Assembly: GCF_008704795.1 (NCBI RefSeq)
Contig: NZ_CP023690.1
Span: 5,218,501 to 5,282,500, forward strand
Length of the DNA: 64,000 bases
Direction: 5' to 3'
Source: Streptomyces spectabilis
GTDB lineage: Bacteria > Actinomycetota > Actinomycetes > Streptomycetales > Streptomycetaceae
Part shown: one piece after another, positions 54,537 through 63,671 of the stretch
Layout: every line of letters begins with the position of its first letter
Numbering within the stretch: the first letter of the stretch is position 1
Made by a program: the position numbers and the translations under genes
Notes under the pieces: generated by a model
Database searches by the model: none
Seen by the model: only the letters and a program-made list of their open reading frames with translations
Told to the model about the DNA's origin: nothing

Positions 54537-55775
54537 ATGAGCGGCAATGAGTCCGGCACGAAGGACATTCCCCAGGTCATCAGCGTGGACGATCACGTGA
54601 TCGAGCCCGCGCACCTCTTCGAGACCTGGCTTCCGAGCAAGTACCGCGACCAGGGCCCCAAGCCCTTCACGGCCGGGATCGGAGAGCTGGCGTACGTGGG
54701 CGGGAAGTACCGCTTCACCACCGATCCGGACGGCCAGATCACGGACTGGTGGCGGTACGAGGGCGAGGTCTTCCCGTACAAGCGGATCATCGCCGCCGTG
54801 GGCTTCTCCCGGGACGAGATGACGCTCGACGGCATCACGCGCGAGCAGATGCGGCGCGGCTGCTGGGACCCCAAGGCGCGCCTGGAGGACATGGACCTCA
54901 ACCACGTCGAGGCCTCGCTGTGCTTCCCCACCTTCCCGCGGTTCTGCGGCCAGACGTTCGCGGAGGCGCGGGACAAGGAGGTCGCCCTCGCCTGCGTCCG
55001 CGCGTACAACGACTGGATGGTGGAGGAGTGGTGCGGGGACAGCGGCGGACGCCTGATCCCGCTGTGTCTGATTCCGCTGTGGGACGTGGACCTCGCCGTG
55101 GCGGAGATCCGGCGGAACGCGGCGCGCGGGGTGCGGGCGGTGACGTTCTCCGAGATCCCGACCCATCTGGGCCTGCCGTCGATCCACTCCGGGTACTGGG
55201 ACCCGTTCTTCGCCGCGTGCGAGGAGACGGGCACGGTGGTGAACATGCACATCGGGAGCAGCTCGCAGATGCCCGCCGCGTCGCCCGACGCGCCGCCCGC
55301 CGTGCAGGCCGCGCTGTCCTTCAACAACGCGATGGCCTCGATGATGGACTTCCTCTTCTCGGGTGTCCTGGTGAAGTTCCCGCGGCTCAAACTCGCCTAC
55401 AGCGAGGGGCAGATGGGCTGGATCCCGTACGCCCTGGAGCGCGCCGACGACGTGTGGGAGGAGCACCGCGCCTGGGGCGGGGTGCGGGACCTGGTCCCGG
55501 AGCCGCCGTCGTCGTACTACTACCGGCAGGTCTTCTGCTGCTTCTTCCGCGACAAGCACGGCATCGAGGCCATCGAGACCGTGGGCGTCGACAACGCGAC
55601 GTTCGAGACGGACTACCCGCACGTCGACTCGACCTGGCCGCACACGAAACGGGTGGCCGAGGAGCACGTCGGCGGCCTGTCCGCGGAGGTGGCCTACAAG
55701 CTGCTGCGCGGCAACGCGATTCGTATGCTGGACCTGCCGTTCGATCAGGACCGGACGGTCGCGGCCACCGCCTGA
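54537..55775 (+). CDS. Amidohydrolase-family protein (ACMSD-like TIM barrel)
   Basis: A 412-residue metal-dependent TIM-barrel enzyme of the amidohydrolase-2 family. The N-terminal metal site is ISVDDHVIEPAHLF (DHxxEP in place of HxH), with a histidine in VVNMHIGSSSQMP, a region FPRLKLAYSEGQMGWIPYALER and the late aspartate in FETDYPHVDSTWP. The family includes decarboxylases and hydrolases of carboxymuconate-type compounds; the substrate is unknown. Divergent from doxX with two TetR-type operator copies between the starts. Length and spacing are normal for the family. Confidence 0.9.
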   Translation: MSGNESGTKDIPQVISVDDHVIEPAHLFETWLPSKYRDQGPKPFTAGIGELAYVGGKYRFTTDPDGQITDWWRYEGEVFPYKRIIAAVGFSRDEMTLDGITREQMRRGCWDPKARLEDMDLNHVEASLCFPTFPRFCGQTFAEARDKEVALACVRAYNDWMVEEWCGDSGGRLIPLCLIPLWDVDLAVAEIRRNAARGVRAVTFSEIPTHLGLPSIHSGYWDPFFAACEETGTVVNMHIGSSSQMPAASPDAPPAVQAALSFNNAMASMMDFLFSGVLVKFPRLKLAYSEGQMGWIPYALERADDVWEEHRAWGGVRDLVPEPPSSYYYRQVFCCFFRDKHGIEAIETVGVDNATFETDYPHVDSTWPHTKRVAEEHVGGLSAEVAYKLLRGNAIRMLDLPFDQDRTVAATA

Positions 55776-55835
55776 CCCGAACCCCGGGAGCGGACCGCCG
55801 CGGTTCGCGTGGGCCCCGTGGGAGAGGCGAGAGCA

Positions 55836-56765
55836 TTGAGCAGCGGCAGCACGGTGTCGGAGGTCCTGGCCACGCTCGGCCGGCGGTACGTGCGCGACGC
55901 TCCCGGGACCTTCGGCAAGGCCGCGCTCGTGACCCGGTGTCTGAACCCCTGGCTGCGGGAGCACCCCCGCGAGCGGGTGGTCGACTCGGTCTTCGGCGCC
56001 CGGTTCGCCGTCGACACGCGGGACCTCATCCAGCGCTACCTCTATCTGTTCGGCGTCTGGGAGCCGCACATGTCGCGCTGGCTGAGGGGGCGGCTGCGCC
56101 CCGGCGACGTCTTCGTGGACGTCGGCGCGAACATCGGCTACTTGAGCGTCCTCGGGGCCCGCCTCGTCGGCCCCGGGGGACGCGTGGTCGCGATCGAGGC
56201 CTCGCCCGAGTTCCACCGCCGGGTGCTGCTGCACCGGGAGCTGAACGGCTGCGACAACATCCGGGCGGTCAACGCCGCCGTCTCGGACCGCAGGCAGCGG
56301 CTCACCTTCGTCCTCGCCAGCGCGCACAACATGGGCGCGAACAGCGTCGTTCCGTGGGACGGGCCGGTCGCCTCCCGCTTCGAGGCCCAGGCCGTGCCGC
56401 TGCCCGAGCTCCTGGAGCCGGACGAGATCGCCCGTGCCAGGGTCATCAAGGTGGACGTCGAGGGAGCGGAGGGAAGCGTCGTCCGCGGCCTGGCTCCCGT
56501 CCTGGACCGGCTCCGGCCGGACGCGGAGATCGCGGTGGAGGTCACCCCGGAGCGGATGGCGCAGCTCGGCGACAGCGTCGACGAACTCCTGGAGACGATG
56601 CGCGCGCACGGCTTCCACACGTACCGCCTGCTCAACGACTATGCGCCGGGCAGCTATCCGGCGGCCGTCCGGTACGCGGGCGCGGGCCCTGACCGATGGC
56701 GCGGGCCGGTCCGCGGGGAGAGCGACCTGATCTTCTCGCGCGTCGACGCCGAAGCCCTGGAGTGA
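55836..56765 (+). CDS. FkbM-family methyltransferase
   Basis: A 309-residue SAM-dependent O-methyltransferase. The fold is clear: motif I VFVDVGANIGYLSVLGARL, VVAIEASPEFHRRVLLHREL, then VIKVDVEGAEGSVVRGL, the FkbM hallmark. The family methylates sugars or polyketide-type hydroxyls. The start is uncertain: TTG at 55836 has a GGAGAGG-type site nine bases upstream, while a GTG at 55809 would add nine residues. Convergent with the CDP-alcohol phosphatidyltransferase gene. Nothing nearby defines the substrate. Confidence 0.9.
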   Translation: MSSGSTVSEVLATLGRRYVRDAPGTFGKAALVTRCLNPWLREHPRERVVDSVFGARFAVDTRDLIQRYLYLFGVWEPHMSRWLRGRLRPGDVFVDVGANIGYLSVLGARLVGPGGRVVAIEASPEFHRRVLLHRELNGCDNIRAVNAAVSDRRQRLTFVLASAHNMGANSVVPWDGPVASRFEAQAVPLPELLEPDEIARARVIKVDVEGAEGSVVRGLAPVLDRLRPDAEIAVEVTPERMAQLGDSVDELLETMRAHGFHTYRLLNDYAPGSYPAAVRYAGAGPDRWRGPVRGESDLIFSRVDAEALE

Positions 56766-56799
56766 GGCCGGGCCCGCCGGGCCCGCCGGGCCGCGCGGG

Positions 56800-57396
56800 C
56801 TACCGCGCCGGTGCGGCGCCGCGCCTCAGCCCGCGCGTCTGGATCGTGTAGAGCCCGGCCGACCACCAGTACAGGGCCGCTCCCCACAGCGCGAGCGCCC
56901 AGCCGAAGACGTGCGCCCAGTCGGCGACCGCGCCGTCCCCGCTCGCCAGGAGGAGCAGCGGGAAGGCGTACATCAGGTTGAAGGTGGCCGCCTTTCCCAT
57001 GAAGTTCACCTGGAGCGGGCCGTACCCGCTTCTGCGCAGGGCGGCGACGTTGAACGTCATGAAGACGTCGCGCGCGAGGAGCAGCACCAGGAACCACCAG
57101 GGAATGATGTCCCGCAGCAACAGGGCGAGCAGGGTGGACGCCGTGTAGAGGCGGTCCGCCGCGGGGTCGAGGATCTGGCCGAGGCGCGTGATCTGGTTCC
57201 AGCGGCGGGCCAGTTTGCCGTCGAGGTAATCGGTCGCGCCGCTGAGCGCGAGCAGGGCGACGGCCCAGCCGTCGCGATTCGGATTTCCGAAGTACGGCTG
57301 GAGGACGAGCCAGAGGAATACGGGAACTCCGGCCACGCGCAGGGCGCTCAGGGCGTTGGGGATCGTGAGTACCCTGTCGAATCCGTCACGCGCCAC
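56800..57396 (-). CDS. CDP-alcohol phosphatidyltransferase
   Basis: A 198-residue integral membrane enzyme that joins a CDP-activated lipid to an alcohol such as glycerol-3-phosphate or inositol. The catalytic signature is complete: ATDYLDGKLARRW, then GQILDPAADR (D-x2-D-G-x2-A-R-x8-G-x3-D-x3-D). Six hydrophobic helices fit the family. The closest functional class by size is phosphatidylglycerophosphate synthase-like, but cardiolipin or other phospholipid syntheses cannot be excluded. GTG at 57396 with GGAGG seven bases upstream. Confidence 0.92.
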   Translation of the reverse strand: MARDGFDRVLTIPNALSALRVAGVPVFLWLVLQPYFGNPNRDGWAVALLALSGATDYLDGKLARRWNQITRLGQILDPAADRLYTASTLLALLLRDIIPWWFLVLLLARDVFMTFNVAALRRSGYGPLQVNFMGKAATFNLMYAFPLLLLASGDGAVADWAHVFGWALALWGAALYWWSAGLYTIQTRGLRRGAAPAR

Positions 57397-57652
57397 CGAC
57401 GTGCCTCCGAAATCCTGCGCCCGGATCGTTTTGTCCTGATCCTGTTGATTGGCCGATCGAGGATCCTATCAGGGGCGACACCGTGCCCAGCCGCGCCCGG
57501 AAGACGGAAAAGCCTGCTCAGAGGCCATGTCGGCAGTCATGCGCGCGTTCCCTCCGACCGGCAAATCGGTGCATACTGCATCTTGTGTGGCGCAAGGCTG
57601 CGCGGCCCTTCGAGCGGCGTGCGGCGAAGTCCTTTTATGAAGGGGGGGCTTC

Positions 57653-57730
57653 ATGAAGAGGAAGCGTTCTCCGCGAACCCCGGCTACGGAAACAGGAACC
57701 AGCATGGGAATGGGGCCGGACGGTCCCTGA
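57653..57730 (+). CDS. Possible small peptide gene, 25 residues
   Basis: An ATG at 57653 is preceded by a run of seven G and encodes MKRKRSPRTPATETG... ending in GMGPDGP. An inverted repeat ATGAAG-GGGGGG-CTTCAT (57637-57654) places this ribosome site in a hairpin loop and part of the start codon in its arm. The peptide is too short for a family assignment and may not be expressed. It points toward the end of the convergent glycosyltransferase gene. Confidence 0.35.
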   Translation: MKRKRSPRTPATETGTSMGMGPDGP

Positions 57731-57749
57731 GTGTCAGGGCCCGAAGGGC

Positions 57750-58511
57750 TCAGCCCGAGCCGAGCGCGTAACGCCACCGGAAGTGGGACAGGGCCCTGGC
57801 CCGGGACTCCACGACCGCCATGCGCGCGGCGCGCTCGGCCGTCTCGGTGTGCGCGGCCTGGCCGGTGACCTGGCCCTCCCACTTGCGGTAGAACAGCCCG
57901 ACCTCGGCGGAGAACCAGCCGCGGGCCACCGAGTTGAGGGCCAGGAGCAGGCCGGTGTCCTCCGAGGCGGGCAGCGCCATCCAGCCGCCCAGGGCGACGA
58001 GCAGGTCGCGGCGGACGAACAGCGTCGCGGGGTGGACCGGGGCGCGGAAGCCGTCCGCCTTCCAGCGGTCGAGGAGGGCCGCGCGCTCGATCGGGCCGTG
58101 CTCGGGGTCGCCGGGAAAGCCCGCCGTCGACCCGTCGGGAAGCAGGTCCAGGACGCGCGACGTCGCCCAGCCGATCGTGTCGTCCGCCTCTAAGGCCGCC
58201 AGGTCACGGGCGAGTGCGCCGGGGCCGAGCCGGTCGTCGGCGTCGAGGACCTTCACGTACGCGCCGTCGGCGTGGGCGAGCGCCATGGTGCGGGCGACGC
58301 CGGGGCCGCCTGCGCGCCCCTGCCGGAAGGTCACCCGCTCGTCGTCGGGCACCTGGGGGGCCACCTGGTCGCTCTTGCCGTCCTCCTGGATCAGCCAGTG
58401 CCACTCCCAGCCGTCGGGCAGCTCCTGCTCGCGCAGCGAGGCGTACGCGTCGCTGAGGAAGCGCGCGGACGGGGCGTGGACAGCGGTGATGACGGTGACG
58501 CGCTGACGCAT
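57750..58511 (-). CDS. Family 2 glycosyltransferase
   Basis: A 253-residue GT-A glycosyltransferase. Seen: VTVITAVHAPSARFLSDAYASL at the N-terminus, the nucleotide-binding IQEDGKSDQ, the DxD-type motif VLDADDRLGPG and the acceptor region HPATLFVRRDLLVALGGW with PASEDTGLLLALN. The substrate is not known. ATG at 58511 follows GTGAGGGTC. Leu107 is a TTA codon (58191-58193), so expression probably depends on bldA. Soluble, single domain; upstream is a hairpin-rich 517-base gap. Confidence 0.87.
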   Translation of the reverse strand: MRQRVTVITAVHAPSARFLSDAYASLREQELPDGWEWHWLIQEDGKSDQVAPQVPDDERVTFRQGRAGGPGVARTMALAHADGAYVKVLDADDRLGPGALARDLAALEADDTIGWATSRVLDLLPDGSTAGFPGDPEHGPIERAALLDRWKADGFRAPVHPATLFVRRDLLVALGGWMALPASEDTGLLLALNSVARGWFSAEVGLFYRKWEGQVTGQAAHTETAERAARMAVVESRARALSHFRWRYALGSG

Positions 58512-58875
58512 GACCCTCACCCTACGACCCCTCGACGGGCGGCGACGAGGGGGTGGGGGCGGGGTCGGGGCGTGTGGCGCGGCACATGGCGCGGCACGTG
58601 GCGCGGCGCCGCGCGGAAATCCACGGTCGGTGAATTCGAAGACGGCTCCCACGCCATGACGGCCGCACGGCGCGCCGGTTTGCAGGCCGTTGTTGAGGGT
58701 GCAACGGATCCCGGGGCCGCCGGGGCGCGAGTTCGCGGCGGCAGCGTTGCATGCAACGGGAAAGTATCTTTTGTCCGAGCCCCGGGTGCCAGCCGTGGCC
58801 AGTGAAATGCGCTGGGTAATTAGGGGTCTTGTAGGGGGTGCGCGGGGCGCCCCGCAGGGGCTCCGGATATGGAAG

Positions 58876-58917
58876 AACCCGATCGCTGGCGACGGGGGAT
58901 GCACCAGCGATCGGGTT
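58876..58917. repeat. 14-bp perfect hairpin in a 517-base gap
   Basis: AACCCGATCGCTGG (58876-58889) and CCAGCGATCGGGTT (58904-58917) pair perfectly around a 14-base loop. It lies 110-150 bases after the stop of the STAND-WD40 gene and could terminate it, or act as an RNA leader structure for the glycosyltransferase 360 bases further on. A second hairpin TATGGGGA/TCCCCATA is at 58946-58968. The rest of 58512-59028 shows no gene that I trust. Confidence 0.6.
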
Positions 58918-58980
58918 GTTCACCACCTTAACAAGGCGGCCTGGGTATGGGGAGTGAACTTCCCCATAAAGATGCCGAGT

Positions 58981-58996
58981 TGTGATCGGGATCACG
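58981..58996. promoter_or_regulatory. CRP-like palindrome
   Basis: TGTGATCGGGATCACG contains the perfect palindrome GTGATC-GG-GATCAC and fits TGTGA-N6-TCACA in 9 of 10 fixed positions. It lies 33-48 bases beyond the stop of the STAND-WD40 gene and 470 bases upstream of the glycosyltransferase, which is an odd place for a promoter site, so functional use is unclear. Confidence 0.35.
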
Positions 58997-59028
58997 TACG
59001 CGATCCGCAACTGAGAAGGAACGGGGCG

Positions 59029-62000
59029 TTACTTCGCGCACGGCGGCTCATACGAGAGCCGGGGCAGATACTCGCGCCAATTCTCCGGCGTCAGGACGCC
59101 CCGAGTGGTCGAGCAGATACGGCGAATTGCCGTGGTGGCGTCCAGATTCCACAGCCGGACCGTATCGGGGCCGCTCGAAACTCCGAGCATGTGCCCTTGC
59201 GGGCTGAACGACAGGAAACTGCCCGTCTTGGCGTTGGGGCTCATCGACTGCCCGATGGGAGCGGCCTCGGACGGGTGGGTGAGGTCCCAGAGCCGCACCG
59301 TGTTGTCGTTGCCGCCACTGGCCAGGGTGCGGCCGTCCCGGCTGAACGTCAGGGACACGAGCGCGTCGGTGTGCCCGGTGAGCGGGGCGCCGCGCGGGGC
59401 CGCGGCACGGGGATCCGAGACGTCCCAGAGCCGGACCGTGCCGTCGTCGCTGCCGCTGGCCAGGGTCCGGCCGTCCGGGCTGTGGACCAGCGTGTTGATG
59501 GGTCCCAGATGCCCGGTCAGCGGCTTGCCGAGCGGTGCGGCGCGCCGCGGATCGGCCACGTTCCAGAGCCGGATGGTGCCGTCGGAGCTGGCGCTGGCGA
59601 GGGTGCGCCCGTCCTTGCCGAAGACGAGGTCGTTCACATAGCCCTTGTGGCCGGTGAGCGGCGGGCCGAGCCGCCGCGGGCGGGACGGGTCGCCGACGTT
59701 CCACAGCTGGATGGTGCGGTCCTCGTACGCGGTCGCGAGGGTGCGCCCGTCCCGGCTGAAGGCGAGGGCCGCCGCGAACCGCGTCCGCAGCTCGACCGGA
59801 TCCCCGTACGGAACCGGGCGTGCGGGCTCGGAGACGTCCCACAGCTGCACCGCGCGGGTGCCCGTGAGCACCGCGAGCGTGCGGCCGTCGGGCGAGAACG
59901 CGGGCGCGCGCACGGCGCCGTCGCCGGGCTCGAAGGGCTTGCCGACGGCCACGGGCCGGGTGGGCCGCCGCACGTTCCACAGCCGGAGCTTCTCGTCGCG
60001 GGCGGCCGTGACGAGAAGCTTCCCGTCGGGGCGGAACGCCCCGATGCGGCCGATCATGTCCGAGGTCGGGATCGACCACAGGCGGACCTTGTTGTCGCCG
60101 CTCCCCGTGGCCAGGGTGCGCCCGTCCGGGCTGAAGCCGAGCGCGTACATCTCCCCGCTGCTGCCCGCGAGCGGCTCGCCCACCTGCGAAGGGTGCGCCG
60201 GGTCACGGACGTTCCACAGGCTCGCCGTGCTGTCCGCGCTGGCGGCCGCGAGCATCGACCCTTCGTGGTTGAAGGCCACGGACCACACGGGCCCCGTGTG
60301 GCCGGCGAGCGGCGGGCCGAGCGGGCGCGCGCGGCGCGGCTCCGCGACGTCCCAGAGCCGGATCGTGTTGTCCGAGCTGCCGCTGGCCAGCGTCTTGCCG
60401 CCCGGGGCGAACGCCACGGAGTGCACCGTGTCCTTGTGGCCGGTCAGCACCGTGCCGATCCGCTTCGGGCGGCGCGGGTCCGCCGTCTCCCACAGCCGGA
60501 CGACGCCGTTGTCGGCGCCCGCCGCGAGGGTCTTCCCGTCGGGCCCGAACGCCACGGAACGCACCGGCGCGGTATGCCCGGTCAGGGTGGCGAGCGCCTT
60601 CGGACGCCGCGGGTCCCGCACGTTCCACAGCCGTACGGTGCGGTCCTCGCTCGCGGAGGCAAGCGTGTGCCCGTCCGGGCTGAAGGCCACCAGGTAGACG
60701 GTGCCCGCGTGGCCGGTCAGGGGCGCGCCGAGGGGGCGCGGACGCCGCGGGTCCGAGACGTCCCAGAGCCGGATCGTGCCGTCGTCCGCGGCGCTGGCGA
60801 GCGTCTTGCCGTCCGGGCTGAAGACCGCGCTGCTCACCCAACTCGTGTGCCCGGTCAGGGGCTTGCCGAGCGGCTTCGGCCGCGACCGGTCCGACACGTC
60901 CCACAGGCGGACCGTCCGGTCGTAGCTCGCGGTGGCGAGCAGCCGCCCGTTCGGATGGAACGAGGTGAGGTAGACGGCGCCGGTGTGGCCCGTGAGCGGG
61001 GTGGCGAGGGGCGCGTTGACGATCGAGATGAGGCGGTTCATCGTGCCCTGGTCGCCGGGGCGCAAGCGGTGCGCCACCAGGGCGAGTTGGGCCGAGAGCG
61101 AGGGATCCGTGCGCTGCGCGCGGTCGGCCGCCGCGGTCACCTGCGCGAAGATCGCGTCGTTCCGCTCGGACACCGCGTCGTCCCGCTGCTGCCAGGCGAC
61201 CACCGCCGAGACGGCGGCGAGCATCGCGAGGACGAGCAGCGTCGACACCGCGCCGCGCCGGAGCCGGACCGTGCGCTTGCGGAGCCTGGTCGACGCGGCG
61301 AGGAAGTCCACGGCGCTGCGCGTCAGGAAGGTGTCCTCGGCGGACTCCGCCCAGGTGCGGGCCTGCTCCAGGCGGGAGCCGCGGTAGAGCAGCGACGCGT
61401 CGCGCTCGCAGTCCTCCCAGGTCCTGCTGTCCTCTTCGAGCCGCTGCCGCAGCAGATGGTCACCCCGGTCCTCGTCGATCCAGTCGCGCAGGCGCGGCCA
61501 GGCGTGCAGCAGCGCCTCGTGCGTGATCTCCACGGTCTCCGCGTCGAGCGTCACCAGGCGGGCGCGGGCCAGCGCCTCCAGGGACTCCTCCGTCTTGTCG
61601 GGGTTCGTCGACTCCTCCGCGAGCTGGCGCCGCGTGCCCCGCCTGCGGGTGGCCTGGGTGTCCTCGCCGAGCCTGACCAGGCGCAGCAGGAGCAGCCGCG
61701 CGGCCGTGCGCGCCGCCGAGTCGAGGTCGGACCAGGCGCGTTCGGCGGTCGCCGCCACCGCTCCCTGTATCCCGCCGGCCGCGCGGTACCCGGCGAGCGT
61801 GAGGCGGCCCGCCTTCCGCCGCTGCCAGGTGGCGAGCAGGGCGTGGGAGAGCAGCGGCAGGACGCCCGTGTCGTGGGCGCCGCGCGGGCCGTCCGTGCTC
61901 ACTTCCCGGACGATGAGCTCCGCGAGCCCCGGTTCGAGTTCCAGGCCCACGGCCTTGGCCGGGCCGGTCACCGCGTGGCGCAGCTCGGCGGTGGTCAGCG

Positions 62001-63075
62001 GCCCGAGCACCATGTGCCGGTGCTGGAGCGCGTCGGCCAGCTCCGGGTGGGCGAGGCACTCCTCGTAGAAGTCGGCGCGGACGCCGAGGACGACGAGCGC
62101 GGGGGCGGGGTCGGAGCCCGCCGCCGAGCACGCGGCGTGCAGGAGCTGGACGAAGGTGCGCCGGGCCGTCTCGTCGGCGCAGAGCGTGAACGCCTCCTCG
62201 AACTGGTCGACGATGACGACCGGCCGGGCGTCGGACGCGGTCCCGCGCCGCGCCCACGTCGTCACGCACTCCCTGACCTCGTCCGCGAACTCGGGGGTGC
62301 CGGGGGCGCCGGGGCTCTCCTCGCCCGACTCCGCCGCCTGCTCCTCCGCGGCGGCGACGGCGGGCGCGAGCTCGGGTATGAGCCCGGTCAGCTCCGCGAG
62401 CGGGTCCGCGCCCGGCACCAGGTGCAGCACCTGGGCGGCCCGGCCGCTGCCGTCGCCGAGGGCGCCGTCGCGCAGGGTGGGCACGAGCCCGGCGTTCAGG
62501 AGCGAGGACTTCCCCGCGCCGGAGGCGCCCACGAGCATCACCAGGCCGCCGGTCTTCTCCGCCGCGCGGAGCTGGGCGAGCAGCGCGTCCGTGCTCCGCT
62601 CCCGGCCGAAGAACCACTGCGCGTCCTGCTGACGGTACGAAGCGAGTCCGCGGTACGGGCACACGCTGGGCACCGGGGTGTCGGCCGGGCCGCCTTCCTC
62701 CTCGCCCGCGGCCGCCGCGGCGGCGTCGCCGACGACCGGGTCGGCCACCGCGCGCTCCCACAGGCGCTGCCACTGGGCGAGGTCGTACAGGCCGGGCGAC
62801 ACCGGCGTCGTGCGGACGCGCCGCGCCTCGGGGACCAGGACGTGCAGGACGGCGGCGAGGGCGGTGAACTGGGCCGGGACGTTCTTGGCCCGCCGCCAGT
62901 CGCTGATCCGCTGCGCGGACACCCGCACGGGGCGGCCGCGCTCATCGACCCGTTGCAGTCGGGCAACCGCCTCGGCAACGCGTTTCAAGGGAGGGTTTCC
63001 GGCCTCCTGGTACAGCAGCGCGAGACGTTCCGCGAAGGCTGTGCGTGCCCCTGAGTCGGAGCTCAAGGCCTCCAC
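59029..63075 (-). CDS. STAND ATPase / 14-repeat WD40 protein (second copy)
   Basis: A 1348-residue protein with the same plan as the gene at 872-4621: an N-terminal helical/HTH-like part (SGARTAFAERLALLYQEAGN, ISDWRRAKNVPAQF), STAND ATPase starting CPYRGLASYRQQDAQWFFGR with Walker A GASGAGKSSLL near residue 188 and Walker B VIVDQFEEAFTL, a transmembrane helix near 605-625 ending AWQQ, then 14 WD40 repeats from about 690 and a shared end (IRRICSTTRGVLTPENWREY). GTG at 63075 has GGAAG seven bases upstream; the upstream GTG at 63120 is directly behind a possible -10 element TATAGA (63121-63126), so it would be too close to the transcription start. Sensor ligand unknown. Confidence 0.87.
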   Translation of the reverse strand: MEALSSDSGARTAFAERLALLYQEAGNPPLKRVAEAVARLQRVDERGRPVRVSAQRISDWRRAKNVPAQFTALAAVLHVLVPEARRVRTTPVSPGLYDLAQWQRLWERAVADPVVGDAAAAAAGEEEGGPADTPVPSVCPYRGLASYRQQDAQWFFGRERSTDALLAQLRAAEKTGGLVMLVGASGAGKSSLLNAGLVPTLRDGALGDGSGRAAQVLHLVPGADPLAELTGLIPELAPAVAAAEEQAAESGEESPGAPGTPEFADEVRECVTTWARRGTASDARPVVIVDQFEEAFTLCADETARRTFVQLLHAACSAAGSDPAPALVVLGVRADFYEECLAHPELADALQHRHMVLGPLTTAELRHAVTGPAKAVGLELEPGLAELIVREVSTDGPRGAHDTGVLPLLSHALLATWQRRKAGRLTLAGYRAAGGIQGAVAATAERAWSDLDSAARTAARLLLLRLVRLGEDTQATRRRGTRRQLAEESTNPDKTEESLEALARARLVTLDAETVEITHEALLHAWPRLRDWIDEDRGDHLLRQRLEEDSRTWEDCERDASLLYRGSRLEQARTWAESAEDTFLTRSAVDFLAASTRLRKRTVRLRRGAVSTLLVLAMLAAVSAVVAWQQRDDAVSERNDAIFAQVTAAADRAQRTDPSLSAQLALVAHRLRPGDQGTMNRLISIVNAPLATPLTGHTGAVYLTSFHPNGRLLATASYDRTVRLWDVSDRSRPKPLGKPLTGHTSWVSSAVFSPDGKTLASAADDGTIRLWDVSDPRRPRPLGAPLTGHAGTVYLVAFSPDGHTLASASEDRTVRLWNVRDPRRPKALATLTGHTAPVRSVAFGPDGKTLAAGADNGVVRLWETADPRRPKRIGTVLTGHKDTVHSVAFAPGGKTLASGSSDNTIRLWDVAEPRRARPLGPPLAGHTGPVWSVAFNHEGSMLAAASADSTASLWNVRDPAHPSQVGEPLAGSSGEMYALGFSPDGRTLATGSGDNKVRLWSIPTSDMIGRIGAFRPDGKLLVTAARDEKLRLWNVRRPTRPVAVGKPFEPGDGAVRAPAFSPDGRTLAVLTGTRAVQLWDVSEPARPVPYGDPVELRTRFAAALAFSRDGRTLATAYEDRTIQLWNVGDPSRPRRLGPPLTGHKGYVNDLVFGKDGRTLASASSDGTIRLWNVADPRRAAPLGKPLTGHLGPINTLVHSPDGRTLASGSDDGTVRLWDVSDPRAAAPRGAPLTGHTDALVSLTFSRDGRTLASGGNDNTVRLWDLTHPSEAAPIGQSMSPNAKTGSFLSFSPQGHMLGVSSGPDTVRLWNLDATTAIRRICSTTRGVLTPENWREYLPRLSYEPPCAK

Positions 63076-63451
63076 CCCTTTACTTCCGCGGCACCTGGAC
63101 TTCCGGACCGGAAAACTCACTCTATACGGCTGACCTGCGGCTCAGCGGACCGGACGGAACCGGATCCTCCTCAGCGGCCGCCACAGTTGGCAGGATCGCG
63201 GCAGGGGCGAAGCAATCACGCGGCGTCAGGGCAGGCCACCGGCCCTGCGCCTGGAGAGGCGACTGATGGCGCTGCCACTTCCTGGCTGGATTTTGCTGGA
63301 GTTACGGAGCGGTGGCGAGGCTCTCGCCATGCCCTGTCGGACGACGCGCGCGGCCGGTCACATCCGGACCGCCTCCGCGTCGGCCGCGGGCCCCGGCTCT
63401 CTCCGATCCGCGCCGTCCCGGCGCGGGGCGACATCGCCCGTGTCGTTTGGT

Positions 63452-63479
63452 ACCGGTCCCCACGAGGGGAGGGACCGGT
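63452..63479. terminator. Hairpin in the gap before the desaturase 3' end
   Basis: ACCGGTCCC (63452-63460) and GGGACCGGT (63471-63479) pair perfectly around a 10-base loop, 190 bases downstream of the desaturase stop and within the 596-base gap 63076-63671. I see no convincing gene in the gap; its left end holds the promoter of the STAND-WD40 gene. Confidence 0.45.
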
Positions 63480-63671
63480 GCCGAAACGACCTCCCGCCCA
63501 CAGGGCACTCCCACGCGCACCAGCCACCCCGCACGACCGCCCGCGACTCCGGCTGGGGCCCGTGCCGGCCCCGCCCGAAACGCTGACGCCCACGCACCCG
63601 GCGGTGCTGTTCCGGGTGACGGTGGGATGCCCTGGTCGACGAGGCTGCCCCGATGGCGGCCAGGACGCGGT

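Noticed and set aside
58869..58931. 20-codon mini-ORF MEEPDRWRRG... spanning the 14-bp hairpin
   Set aside because: The sequence is explained by the hairpin; the ribosome site is weak and there is no reason to favour translation.
58690..63054. 1454-codon open frame on the plus strand across the second STAND-WD40 gene
   Set aside because: Same antisense artefact: repetitive Val-Pro-Glu-Pro pattern mirrors WD40 units and has no own family.
63266..63586. 106-codon plus-strand frame between the STAND-WD40 and desaturase genes
   Set aside because: Arg/Ser/Pro-rich product, atypical codon pattern and a TTA; no sign of conservation visible.
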